Shown: piece by piece, positions 10,633-18,418 of the stretch
Numbering within the stretch: the first letter of the stretch is position 1
Layout: the number at the start of each line of letters is the position of its first letter
From: DATFRY01 sp963764695
Lineage (GTDB): Bacteria > Myxococcota_A > Polyangia > Haliangiales > Haliangiaceae
Direction of reading: 5' to 3'
DNA: 64,000 bases
NCBI GenBank assembly: GCA_963764695.1
Contig: CAVXTW010000001.1
Span: 1,054,001 to 1,118,000, forward strand
Translations under genes and position numbers: made by a program
The notes under the pieces: model-generated
The model's database searches: none
What the model was told of the DNA's origin: nothing
What the model saw: the letters and a program-made list of their open reading frames with translations, nothing else

Positions 10633-10648
10633 TCTTCCGCCATCCTGG

Positions 10649-11491
10649 CTAGTCGGTGACGGCCGGGATGTACAGGTCGTCCTGCGGCTCGCCGACCGCG
10701 ACGTCGCGGATCTCGATCACCTCGGCCGCGCCGACGTTCTCGAACTTGCCGGGGAACTTGAGCGGCCCGGCCTGGACCCAGCCCGTGAGCCCGAAGCCGA
10801 TGCGGCCGTCCGGCATCTGCCTCTCGACCAGGTCGGGCATCTTGGTCTGCGTGTTGATCGAGATGAGCCACGTGTCCTTGCCGACCTCGGGGGTGAAGGT
10901 CACCTCGACGACGTCGCAGCTCGGGTTGCAGAAGGTCTTGATCGGCTGCCGCTGCTCCTTGAGCGCCAGCTTCACCCCCGGATCCTTGACCTTGTAGATC
11001 GCGGTGAGCCGGTAGGCGTCCTGCTGCCAGGCCTCGTACGCCAGATCGACGAACTTGTCGCGCGACGCGGTGTCCAGCAGCTGCCCGCCGTGGGTGGCGG
11101 CGCCCTTGCCCTGATGATCGAAAAGCTCGTACATGCCGACGGTCACCTCGATGTCCTGCGGCCGGCCCTCCTTCTCGGCCTTCTCCATGCTGGCGAGGTT
11201 GACCCTCTCGAAGCGGTGGCGTCCGTTCCAGCGGTCCCATGCGTGGCGGAACAGGCCGACCAGCTTGCCGTCGCGGATGTAGCGCTGCTCCCACTTGATC
11301 TGCTTGGCGTTGTCCCAGGCCGGGGCGCCGCCGAGCTTGGCCAGCATCTGATCGACGACCGCGATCGCTTTCGGGTCGGACGAGGCCGGGTTGAACGCGC
11401 CCGGCTGGCTGGCGGGCGCAGTGCGTCCGCCGCCGCAGGCTGCGGCGATCACGGCAATTGCGAGGGCGAGGCAGTGACGGGGGGCTTTCAT
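10649..11491 (-). CDS. Lipoprotein of unknown function
   Basis: The product has 280 residues. A lipoprotein signal is clear: MKAPRHCLALAIAVIAAAC followed by GGG, with the lipid-bearing Cys at about residue 19. The mature part begins with a short Ala/Pro/Ser stretch and then a compact soluble domain with VDQMLAKLGGAPAWDNAKQI and KWEQRYIRDGKLVGLFRHAWDRW-type segments. This looks like the lipoprotein-localisation-like (LolA-fold) proteins of unknown role found in Myxococcota, but the match is weak. No active site is visible. It converges with the upstream plus-strand gene, leaving 16 bases between stops. Confidence 0.75.
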   Translation of the reverse strand: MKAPRHCLALAIAVIAAACGGGRTAPASQPGAFNPASSDPKAIAVVDQMLAKLGGAPAWDNAKQIKWEQRYIRDGKLVGLFRHAWDRWNGRHRFERVNLASMEKAEKEGRPQDIEVTVGMYELFDHQGKGAATHGGQLLDTASRDKFVDLAYEAWQQDAYRLTAIYKVKDPGVKLALKEQRQPIKTFCNPSCDVVEVTFTPEVGKDTWLISINTQTKMPDLVERQMPDGRIGFGLTGWVQAGPLKFPGKFENVGAAEVIEIRDVAVGEPQDDLYIPAVTD

Positions 11492-11549
11492 GGACGGGCA
11501 CTGTACACAAAGTGGCGTCCGCATGGGAATTCGGCTAAATCGAGCGTTC

Positions 11550-11906
11550 ATGCCCGGCCGTGGACCCTTCAAGGCCCTGGTGGTGGCGGCGCTGGTGGCG
11601 GCGGGCCCCGGCTGCGGGGTCTCGTCGGACGTGTCGCGTGAGCTGGGCGCCCGCTGCGACACCATGGACGAGTGCGACGAGCGCTGCCTGGCCGGCTCGC
11701 GCTTTCCGGGCGGCTTCTGCAGCGCGACCTGCGACGACGACGGCGACTGTCCCGACGGGGCCGTCTGCGCCGACCTGAACGGCGGCGTCTGTCTGTTCGA
11801 CTGCGACGGCGCGGCCGCCTGCGAGTTCCTCGGCACCGACTGGGAGTGTCGGTCCGCGGATGGCGCCGGCGGCGGCGAGGTGATGGTATGCGTCGGGGAC
11901 AGCTAG
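11550..11906 (+). CDS. Small Cys-rich lipoprotein
   Basis: From ATG 11550 the product has 118 residues; ATG 11523 is an alternative that only lengthens the signal peptide. The signal ends LVAAGPGC-G, so the Cys near residue 21 is probably lipidated. The mature part has about 12 Cys in patterns such as CDTMDECDERCL, CSATCDDDGDCPDGAVC and CLFDCDGAAAC. This Cys/Asp pattern is typical of secreted disulfide-rich repeats in myxobacteria. The gene overlaps the start of the following barrel gene by 19 bases, so the two are probably co-expressed on the cell surface. Confidence 0.75.
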   Translation: MPGRGPFKALVVAALVAAGPGCGVSSDVSRELGARCDTMDECDERCLAGSRFPGGFCSATCDDDGDCPDGAVCADLNGGVCLFDCDGAAACEFLGTDWECRSADGAGGGEVMVCVGDS

Positions 11907-12661
11907 TCGTCGCGCTGGCGCTGCTGGTCGCGCCTGCCGCTGGCCGGGCGCAGCCGGAGGCCAAGCAGCCCGAGTCGAAGCAGCCGGAGTCGAACCAGCC
12001 GGAGTCGAACCAGCCGCCCGAGCAACCGATCGAAGAGCAACCGGCCGAGTACCCGATCGCCGACGGACCGCCCGACCAGCCTCCCGAAGAGGCGCCGGCC
12101 GAGGAGAAGCCCGACGAGCAGCCGGACGAGCAGGACGAGCCGAAGCGTCCGACCGCGAGTGACCGGGAGCTGGCCGGCTCGCTCGGCCTCGATCTGGGCG
12201 GCCGGGTCACCCCGGGCGGCCTGCACATCGCCGGCGCCTATCTCTACCAGCTGAGCGACGTGGACTGGTTCGACGGCGGCCTGTCGTTCACCTTCGGCAG
12301 CGGCCAGGCCGGCTGCTTTCGCGATCGCGACAACGACTACCTGTGCGACCACGCCCTGGTGCGCGGCTTCGGCGCCGAGATCTACGGCGGCGTGCGCCGC
12401 TACTTCCCCGGCCAGGGACGCTTCACGCCGTACGGCCGGGCCGCCCTCGGCCTGCGCCTGGTGAGCTTCGGCGCCGACGACGTGCGCGGCCTGGCCATCC
12501 CGCTGCAGCTGGGCGGCGGCGTGCGCGCCAGCGTGAACGACCGCATCTCGCTGAGCGGCGGCGCCGAGCTGCGCCTGGGCCCGGCCTGGTTCAACCGCGA
12601 GCTCGAGGACCAGCCCCACCTCGGCCTGGCGGTGCACGCCGGGATCGAGTTCAAGCTGTAG
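11888..12661 (+). CDS. Outer-membrane beta-barrel protein with Pro/Glu/Gln linker
   Basis: The 257-residue product has a signal peptide (MRRGQLVVALALLVAPAAGRAQ). A linker rich in Pro, Glu, Gln and Ser follows (about residues 23-88), built partly of the repeated pentapeptide KQPES/NQPES. The last 165 residues have alternating strands (GGVRRYFPGQGRFTPYGRAA, LRLVSFGADDVRGLAIPLQL) and end GIEFKL, as in small OmpA/OmpW-like barrels. The start overlaps the preceding lipoprotein gene. The linker may cross the wall or hold a partner; the function is unknown. Confidence 0.8.
   Translation: MRRGQLVVALALLVAPAAGRAQPEAKQPESKQPESNQPESNQPPEQPIEEQPAEYPIADGPPDQPPEEAPAEEKPDEQPDEQDEPKRPTASDRELAGSLGLDLGGRVTPGGLHIAGAYLYQLSDVDWFDGGLSFTFGSGQAGCFRDRDNDYLCDHALVRGFGAEIYGGVRRYFPGQGRFTPYGRAALGLRLVSFGADDVRGLAIPLQLGGGVRASVNDRISLSGGAELRLGPAWFNRELEDQPHLGLAVHAGIEFKL
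11963..12022. repeat. Four tandem 15-bp repeats encoding KQPES-type pentapeptides
   Basis: The unit AAGCAGCCGGAGTCG occurs four times in a row with small changes. The unit length keeps the frame and encodes KQPES, KQPES, NQPES and NQPPE in the linker of the barrel protein. Confidence 0.85.
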
Positions 12662-12675
12662 CGCTGCCGATCAGA

Positions 12676-13152
12676 TCAGATGCGCCGCAGCGCGCGCGGC
12701 GGCAGGAACGCGCGCAGCACCATGCGGCGCGGCTTGAGCTCCCCCTCGAGCCAGGCCAGCCCGCCCTTGCGGAAGTCGAAGTGCGAGGCGTGCTTGACCG
12801 TGCCGCAGGTCAACAGCGACACCATCTCCGACAGCCACGGCTCGTGGCCGACCGCGGCGACGCGCTCGCCTTGCAGCGCGGCGAAGAGCTCGGCGTCGGG
12901 CGGCCGGGTCAGCCCCGGCTCGACCACCGTCTCACCGTCGGCGGCGACCAGCCGGGTCAGGATCTCGGCGGTCTCCACCGCGCGCAGCCACGGGCTGTGA
13001 TGGAGGCGGTCCAGCTCGATGCCGAGGCGCCCCATCCCGCGCACGGCGCGCTGGAAGCGGCGGCGCCCATCCGGGGTCAGCGGGCGGGCCTCGTCCGGCA
13101 GGTCGGGTCGCTGCGGCACCGCCACCGCGTGGCGGACGATGAACAGTTCCAT
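12676..13152 (-). CDS. sixA: SixA-type phosphohistidine phosphatase
   Basis: This is a 158-residue protein of the histidine-phosphatase superfamily. The N-terminal LFIVRHAVA holds the catalytic Arg7-His8 pair; the second Arg is in SPWLRAVETAEIL and the second His in VAAVGHEPWLSEM. Length and motifs fit SixA, which removes phosphate from histidine in phosphorelay proteins. It lies 45 bases downstream of the CHAD gene on the same strand, so the pair is probably one transcript. SixA-like and CHAD genes often occur together near polyphosphate genes, as here. Confidence 0.88.
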   Translation of the reverse strand: MELFIVRHAVAVPQRPDLPDEARPLTPDGRRRFQRAVRGMGRLGIELDRLHHSPWLRAVETAEILTRLVAADGETVVEPGLTRPPDAELFAALQGERVAAVGHEPWLSEMVSLLTCGTVKHASHFDFRKGGLAWLEGELKPRRMVLRAFLPPRALRRI

Positions 13153-13197
13153 CGCTGGTCACCTCGTGCACATCGATTATCGATCGCGCGCCGGCGG

Positions 13198-13902
13198 TCA
13201 GGCGACCGACGCGACCACCTCGCGCAGGCCGGGCCAGGCGGTGACCGCGTCGATGCGGCGCGCGGAGAAGTCCTGCTCGAGCTGGCTGCGGTACTCGCTC
13301 AGGTCGTCGGCATCGGGATAGACATCGAGCAGGAGCAGCGCGACCGACAGATCGGCTGCCTTCCCGGTGATGTCCTGGAACTCCTTGAACGCGCCGGTCT
13401 TCTCCTGCAGCCACTCGAGGGCGTAGCGCAGCCCGCGCACCGAGCGGCGCAGGCTGTGAAACGCCTCGACGTCGTTGGGCGCCCGCTGCAGCTGCTCGCC
13501 CAGCCCGAGCACGGCGCCGGCCAGTCCGGGGATGGCCTCGCGGGCGCGGGCTTCCTCGACCGGCGCCATGTGCGCGAGGGCGGACAGGAGCGCGGCGGTG
13601 CGCGGCGCGCCGACGACTTGCAGAAGCTGCTGGAAGCGGCGGCTGCGCTCGGCCACCAGCCACTCGGCCAGCGGCGCGGGCGGCTGATGGGCCACCACGA
13701 CGTCCAGGTCGCGCACCGCTCCTCCGGCCGCGCGCAGCCAGCGCAGATCGGAGCGCAGGATCTTGATGCGTCCCAGCTTGAGCCAGGAGGACAGCCGCCG
13801 GGTCGACACCCGAAGCTGGTGCACATCCTCGTCGCTGCCGCCCTTCTGGACGGCGGCGATGTGCGCGCGCAGCGCGTCCAGCCACGGAGTCGAGACGATC
13901 AT
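13198..13902 (-). CDS. CHAD domain protein (polyphosphate-associated)
   Basis: This 234-residue, mostly helical protein carries the CHAD signature: VHQLRVSTRRL near residue 28 and a second half-motif FHSLRRSVRGLRYALEWL near residue 148, giving the conserved His and Arg/Lys residues. CHAD domains bind polyphosphate and localise to polyphosphate granules in several bacteria. The gene is divergent from a ppx gene and upstream of sixA, and ppk1 is nearby, which supports a role in polyphosphate handling. On its own strand CTGTGAC and TCGTCAC, 11 bp apart, in the shared intergenic region could serve as a Pho box for it. Confidence 0.88.
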   Translation of the reverse strand: MIVSTPWLDALRAHIAAVQKGGSDEDVHQLRVSTRRLSSWLKLGRIKILRSDLRWLRAAGGAVRDLDVVVAHQPPAPLAEWLVAERSRRFQQLLQVVGAPRTAALLSALAHMAPVEEARAREAIPGLAGAVLGLGEQLQRAPNDVEAFHSLRRSVRGLRYALEWLQEKTGAFKEFQDITGKAADLSVALLLLDVYPDADDLSEYRSQLEQDFSARRIDAVTAWPGLREVVASVA

Positions 13903-13946
13903 GGTTGCAGCTCGGGCATCGGGAGACCGGCCAGCCTACACGGCCA

Positions 13947-14008
13947 ACGTGACGAACCTGTCACAGGAGAGAAGAGCTCCGGTCACAGGACGAACGAGAC
14001 CATGTCAC
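13947..14008 (+). promoter_or_regulatory. Candidate Pho box array upstream of ppx
   Basis: Four related 7-mers lie in phase: ACGTGAC (13947), CTGTCAC (13958), CGGTCAC (13980) and ATGTCAC (14002). Steps are 11, 22 and 22 bp. PhoB boxes are direct repeats of a CTGTCAT-like 7-mer every 11 bp. The last unit ends 45 bases before the ppx start, the same distance as in the phoB and ppk boxes. The 22-bp steps make it looser than those boxes. Confidence 0.6.
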
Positions 14009-14053
14009 CCGCGCGTCCCGGGAGTGTTGCATCCGGAGGATATGGTCCCTGAC

Positions 14054-14974
14054 ATGCTGTTGTCCGTACTCGATCTCGGCTCCAACTCCTTCCACCTCGT
14101 GCAGTACCGGGTGCGGAGCAGACGGAGGCTCGAGAAGGTGGCCCGGACCAAGGAGATGTGTCGGCTGGGCGCCGGCACGCTCTGCAATGGATCGATCGAT
14201 GATGCGGCGTGGCGACGCGGGTCGGCGGCCCTCGAGCGGCTCGTCCGACGCGCGGTCGCGCGTGATCCGGATCGTCTGATCGCCGTCGCCACCAGCGCCA
14301 TTCGCGATGCGGACAACGGCGTCGATTTTTGTCGCGCGGCGCGCCGCCGGCTGGGCCTCGAGATCGAGATCCTGTCCGGCGAGGACGAGGCCCGTCTCAT
14401 CCACGAGGGCGCCGTCTCGGCGCTGACGCGCGCGCCCGGTCGCGTCGCGGTGATCGACGTCGGCGGCGGCTCGGCCGAGATGGCGGTCGGCGACCGTCGC
14501 GAGTGCGCGTTCGCCGCCTGCCTGCCGCTCGGGGTGCTTCGCCTGCGCGAGCTGCCCATCGACCGGGTGGTGCCGCGGGTGCGGTCGATCGCGCGCGACG
14601 CCATGGCCCAGGTGCGCGCCCGGCGCCCCGACACCTTCCTGCTCACCTCCGGCACCGCACGGCGGCTTGCCGACCTCGCGCTGGGTCTCGGCCTGGCCGG
14701 GCCCGATGACCGCGAGCTGTCGCGGCGCGCCCTGCGCGGAATCTCTCGCGCGCTGCCCCAGCTCCGCCCCGCCGACCTGGCCGCGCTCGGCGTCGAGGAG
14801 GGCCGCTGGGACACGATCCTGCACGGCGCGCTCGTCATCGACACGCTGCTCGACATGGGCGGCGCCGCCACCGCGCGGGTCACGGCGCGCGGTCTGCGCG
14901 AGGGCGTGGCCCTGCGCGAGCTCGACCGCGGCCGCCGCGACTCGCGGCGCTCGGCGGCGCGCGCCGCCGGCTGA
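14054..14974 (+). CDS. ppx: Exopolyphosphatase, Ppx/GppA family
   Basis: This is a 306-residue member of the Ppx/GppA phosphatase family (sugar-kinase/actin fold), releasing phosphate from polyphosphate ends or from pppGpp. Phosphate-loop 1 is VLDLGSNSFHLV (residues 5-16), the catalytic acidic motif is SGEDEARLI (108-116) and phosphate-loop 2 is VIDVGGGSAEM (133-143). It lacks the C-terminal HD domain of longer Ppx proteins. ATG 14054 places the first motif at the normal distance; ATG 14042 and GTG 14024 are also in frame, and GGAGG lies at 14035. It is divergent from the CHAD gene and convergent with ppk1. Confidence 0.9.
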   Translation: MLLSVLDLGSNSFHLVQYRVRSRRRLEKVARTKEMCRLGAGTLCNGSIDDAAWRRGSAALERLVRRAVARDPDRLIAVATSAIRDADNGVDFCRAARRRLGLEIEILSGEDEARLIHEGAVSALTRAPGRVAVIDVGGGSAEMAVGDRRECAFAACLPLGVLRLRELPIDRVVPRVRSIARDAMAQVRARRPDTFLLTSGTARRLADLALGLGLAGPDDRELSRRALRGISRALPQLRPADLAALGVEEGRWDTILHGALVIDTLLDMGGAATARVTARGLREGVALRELDRGRRDSRRSAARAAG

Positions 14975-15007
14975 AGCGCTGGCCTGCAGATTCCCCCCCG
15001 GGCGTCC

Positions 15008-17185
15008 TCAGGCGGCCGAGCCGGCCCGCGGTTCGACGGTCGTCACCAGGTCGGGCGCTGCGGCCTGGCGCAGGTCCGACACGCCGGTGTCGATCGAGGC
15101 GCGCGCGGCCTCGACCAGCCGCACCTGGCTCTGGAACGGCTCGTCGCCGTCGCGCGGCACCCGCGAGTGCGTGCCGTCGGTCATGAGGATGCGGGCCTTG
15201 ACGTTGTCGCGCATGCCGAAGCCGATGACCTCGTCGAGCAGGCGCGCCCGGATCGCCTTGTCCTCGACCGGGACCATCACCTCGATGCGGCGCTGGAAGT
15301 TGCGCGGCATCCAGTCGGCCGACGACAGCAGCACCTCGAGCCGGTCGCCCAGGCCGAAGGCGAACACCCGGCTGTGCTCGAGGAAGCGGTCGACGATGCT
15401 GCGCACGCGGATGCGATCGGACACGCCGGGCACGCCCGGCTTGAGGCAGCAGATGCCGCGTACCAGCAGATCGATCTCGACGCCGGCCTGGCTGGCGGCG
15501 AAGAGCGCCCGGATGACCGGCGGATCGACAAGCGAGTTCATCTTGGCGAGGATGCGGGCCGGCTCGCCGCGCCTGGCGATGGCCGCCTCGCGCTCGATGC
15601 GCTCGATGACCGAGTCGCGCATGCCGAACGGCGCCACCACCAGGCGCCTCCACTTGGGCGGCTCGGCGAAACCGGTCAATAGATTGAACAGCGCGGAGAC
15701 GTCGTCGGCCACCTCCTCGCGCGCGGTGAACATGGACAGGTCGGTGTACAGCCGCGCGGTCTGCGGGTTGTAGTTGCCGGTGCCGATGTGCACGTAGCGG
15801 CGGATGAGCTCGCCGTCGCGGCGCACCACCAGGGCCAGCTTGCAGTGGGTCTTGAGCCCGATGAGGCCGTAGACCACGTGCACGCCGCTGTCCTCCAGCC
15901 GGCGGGCCCACGCGATGTTGTTGGCCTCGTCGAAGCGCGCCTTGATCTCGACGAGCACGGTGACCTGCTTGCCGTTCTCGGCCGCGCGGGCCAGCGCGCG
16001 CACGAACGGGCTGTCGCCGCTGGTCCGGTACAGCGTCTGCTTGATGGCCAGCACGTTGGGGTCGTCGGCCGCCTCCGACAGGAAGCGCACCACCGGCTCG
16101 AACGACTCGTACGGGTGATGCAGCGCGATGTCGCGCTTGCCCACCACCGAGATGATCGAGTCGGCGTCGCGCAGAAGCGGCGGCAGCACCGGCGTGAGCG
16201 CCTCGTAGCGCAGCTCCGGCGCGGGGTCGAAGTCGGTCAGCGCGGTCATGTCGGAGAGCTGCAGCGGCCCGTCGACGCGATAGACGTCGGCCGGCGAGCT
16301 CAGGTTGAGCAGGTCGACCAGCATGCGCTCGATGTCGATCGAGGCGCTGGCGTCGATCTGCAGGCGCACCGCAGCGCCGCGATCGCGACGGCGCAGCTCC
16401 TCCTCCACCGTGGACAGGAGGTCTTCCGAGTCCTCCTCGTCGATGGTGAGGTCCCAGTTGCGGGTGACCCGGAAGGCCGCGGTCTGCAGCACGTCGTAGC
16501 CGGGGAAAAGGTCGCCGACGTGGGCGGAGATGAGCTGCTCGAGCAGGATGATGACGCGGCCGTCGGACGACGGCACCGGCAGGAGGCGCGGCAGCACCGA
16601 CGGCACCTGCACCACGGCCAGGAGCTTCTCGTTCCGGCGGCGATCGCGCTTGCCGCTCTTGCGCAGGAACACGGCCAGGTTGAGCGACTTGTTCTTCAGC
16701 TGCGGGAACGGGTGGCCGGGATCGACCGCCAGCGGCGTGAGGGCGGGGAACACCGCGCGGGTGAAGTAGGAGCGCACCGCGTTGCGCTGGGCACCGGACA
16801 GCTTGTCGACGGGCGGGATGACCAGGCCGCGCTCGGCCAGGAGCGGCACCAGCTCCTCGCGCCAGATGCGGAACTGTTCCGCCACCATGGCGTGGACCCG
16901 CTCGCTGACCGAGGCCAGCTGCTCACCCGCCAGCATGCCGTCGGCCTGCGTGTCGACCACACCACCCGCCAGCTGCTGCTTGAGGCCGGCCACCCGGACC
17001 ATGAAGAACTCGTCCAGGTTGGTCGACACGATGCCGAGGAACTTGAGGCGCTCGAACAGGGGCAAGGCCGTGTCGGCCGCCTCCGCCAGCACGCGCTCGT
17101 TGAAGGTGAGCCAGGTGAGCTCGCGATTCAAGAACAGCCGGCGATCGGTCAGCTCGGGACGGGGGTCAGGCGGTCGGGTGTCCAC
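15008..17185 (-). CDS. ppk1: Polyphosphate kinase 1
   Basis: This 725-residue protein is a full-length Ppk1, which builds polyphosphate from the ATP gamma-phosphate. The head FLNRELTWLTFNERVLAEA and STNLDEFFMVRVAGLK are typical N-terminal domain motifs. The catalytic His is His447 in LKTHCKL (equivalent to E. coli His435) and the second is His466 in VHIGTGNYNP (E. coli His454), 19 residues apart as in E. coli. The start is GTG 17185. A two-unit Pho-box-like site lies 46 bases upstream on the same strand. It lies between two ppx-family genes. Confidence 0.95.
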   Translation of the reverse strand: MDTRPPDPRPELTDRRLFLNRELTWLTFNERVLAEAADTALPLFERLKFLGIVSTNLDEFFMVRVAGLKQQLAGGVVDTQADGMLAGEQLASVSERVHAMVAEQFRIWREELVPLLAERGLVIPPVDKLSGAQRNAVRSYFTRAVFPALTPLAVDPGHPFPQLKNKSLNLAVFLRKSGKRDRRRNEKLLAVVQVPSVLPRLLPVPSSDGRVIILLEQLISAHVGDLFPGYDVLQTAAFRVTRNWDLTIDEEDSEDLLSTVEEELRRRDRGAAVRLQIDASASIDIERMLVDLLNLSSPADVYRVDGPLQLSDMTALTDFDPAPELRYEALTPVLPPLLRDADSIISVVGKRDIALHHPYESFEPVVRFLSEAADDPNVLAIKQTLYRTSGDSPFVRALARAAENGKQVTVLVEIKARFDEANNIAWARRLEDSGVHVVYGLIGLKTHCKLALVVRRDGELIRRYVHIGTGNYNPQTARLYTDLSMFTAREEVADDVSALFNLLTGFAEPPKWRRLVVAPFGMRDSVIERIEREAAIARRGEPARILAKMNSLVDPPVIRALFAASQAGVEIDLLVRGICCLKPGVPGVSDRIRVRSIVDRFLEHSRVFAFGLGDRLEVLLSSADWMPRNFQRRIEVMVPVEDKAIRARLLDEVIGFGMRDNVKARILMTDGTHSRVPRDGDEPFQSQVRLVEAARASIDTGVSDLRQAAAPDLVTTVEPRAGSAA

Positions 17186-17231
17186 GGCCCACGATTTTGA
17201 CTTGAAGGACGGAGCGCCGCTCGCGCGCCTT

Positions 17232-17249
17232 GTGACAGTTCCGTAACCG
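17232..17249 (-). promoter_or_regulatory. Candidate Pho box of ppk1
   Basis: On the minus strand CGGTTAC (17249-17243) and CTGTCAC (17238-17232) form a direct repeat at 11-bp spacing. A further match, CGTCATG (17282-17276), lies in the same 11-bp phase upstream. The site ends 46 bases before the GTG start of ppk1. Confidence 0.65.
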
Positions 17250-17261
17250 AGGACCCCTGGA

Positions 17262-17279
17262 AGTCACTGAAACGTCATG
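17262..17279 (+). promoter_or_regulatory. Candidate Pho box of the second ppx-like gene
   Basis: AGTCACT (17262-17268) and CGTCATG (17273-17279) are direct repeats at 11-bp spacing, reading towards the gene at 17328. The second unit lies within the perfect 12-bp palindrome ACGTCATGACGT (17272-17283), so this base set could be bound in either direction. The box ends 48 bases before the start codon. Confidence 0.55.
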
Positions 17280-17327
17280 ACGTCAAGCCGGGAGTGACAC
17301 GAGGTCAGCCAAAAATGTGCGTCACGC

Positions 17328-18293
17328 ATGAGGTTGGCTGTCCTTGATCTCGGTCTCGACGCGCTGCACCTGGAGGTGTTCGAGGCGGGCGTGGATGGGG
17401 CCACACCGCTGGCCGGCGTGCGCTCGTGGGCCGAGAGCGTGCGTCTCGCCGCCGCATTTCCCGATGGGCCGCGCTTGAGCGACACGTCGTCGATGCGGGG
17501 GCTTGCCTCGGTCGAGCGATTGCTCGACGACCTCGCGCGGTTCGATCCGACCTGCCCGCTGGTCGCGGTGGCCAGCGCGGCCATGCGCACGGCGGTGGGC
17601 GGGCCGGCCTTCTGCGTCGAGATCGAGCGCCGGCACGGTGCATCGGTTGACCTCCTGTCGTGCGAGCGAGAGGCGCGGCTGAGCTACCGGGGTGCGACGT
17701 CCTCCGTGCGCACGTCGGGCCGGCTGGCCGTTGCGGACCTGGGCGCGACCTCGCTCGAGCTCGCCACCGGATCCGGCCCGGGCGCCAGTGACCTGGTCTA
17801 CAGCGTCCCGCTCGGCGTGCTGAGCCTGCGAGACGTCTACCTCGACCCGTTGCGCGGCCTCGATCGCGCGGCGCGCGAGCGAGTGGCCGCCACGGTGCGC
17901 TTCAGCGCCGCCGAGGCAGCGCGCGCGGTATGGGATCGACGGCCCGAGCGCCTGATCTTCACCTCGGGAACCGCCCTGGCCCTGGCCACCCTGGCCGACG
18001 AGCTGGGGGTCCGGCCGCCCGGCTGCGACGAGCTGGACCTGGGCCACCTGGCTCGACTGGCCGACGTGCTGGCCCAGTTCCGGCCCATCGAGCTCCCGGC
18101 GCTGGGCGTGGAGGAGGCGCGCAGCGACACCATCGCGGTCGGCGCCGTGGTCCTCCATACGCTCATGGAGTTGCTTGGGGCGGAGTCCGCGATGATCTCG
18201 CGCCGTGGGCGACGCGAGGGCGCGGCGCTCCGGGCGCTGGCCAGCGACGAACAAATGCCTGCCTCCGAGCGAGTTCACAGCGCCGTTACCTGA
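17328..18293 (+). CDS. Degenerate Ppx/GppA-family paralogue
   Basis: The 321-residue protein aligns along its length with the Ppx at 14054, but key loops differ. Loop 1 reads LDLGLDALHLEV in place of LDLGSNSFHLV. Loop 2 reads VADLGATSLEL in place of VIDVGGGSAEM, losing two of three glycines. The acidic motif is kept in part as SCEREARLSY. Late motifs (FTSGTALALATLA, LGVEEARSDTI) are conserved. This suggests that the fold and perhaps polyphosphate or nucleotide binding are kept while catalysis is weak or lost, giving a regulatory or accessory role; that is inference. It is divergent from ppk1 across an intergenic region with back-to-back Pho-like boxes. Confidence 0.85.
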   Translation: MRLAVLDLGLDALHLEVFEAGVDGATPLAGVRSWAESVRLAAAFPDGPRLSDTSSMRGLASVERLLDDLARFDPTCPLVAVASAAMRTAVGGPAFCVEIERRHGASVDLLSCEREARLSYRGATSSVRTSGRLAVADLGATSLELATGSGPGASDLVYSVPLGVLSLRDVYLDPLRGLDRAARERVAATVRFSAAEAARAVWDRRPERLIFTSGTALALATLADELGVRPPGCDELDLGHLARLADVLAQFRPIELPALGVEEARSDTIAVGAVVLHTLMELLGAESAMISRRGRREGAALRALASDEQMPASERVHSAVT

Positions 18294-18418
18294 CCTCAAA
18301 CGAACCGCCACAGGCGGCTGACATGGTGCCGGCGAGATGTTCCTGGACCAGATGGACAGCCCGAGCGCTCTGCTCGCTGTCGTTGACACCAGGGGAAGCA
18401 CTTCTCGCGCCGTCGAAA

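Noticed and set aside
13153..13197. ATCGAT-T-ATCGAT palindrome between CHAD and sixA
   Set aside because: Short, no T-run, and no link to a known site; may be chance.
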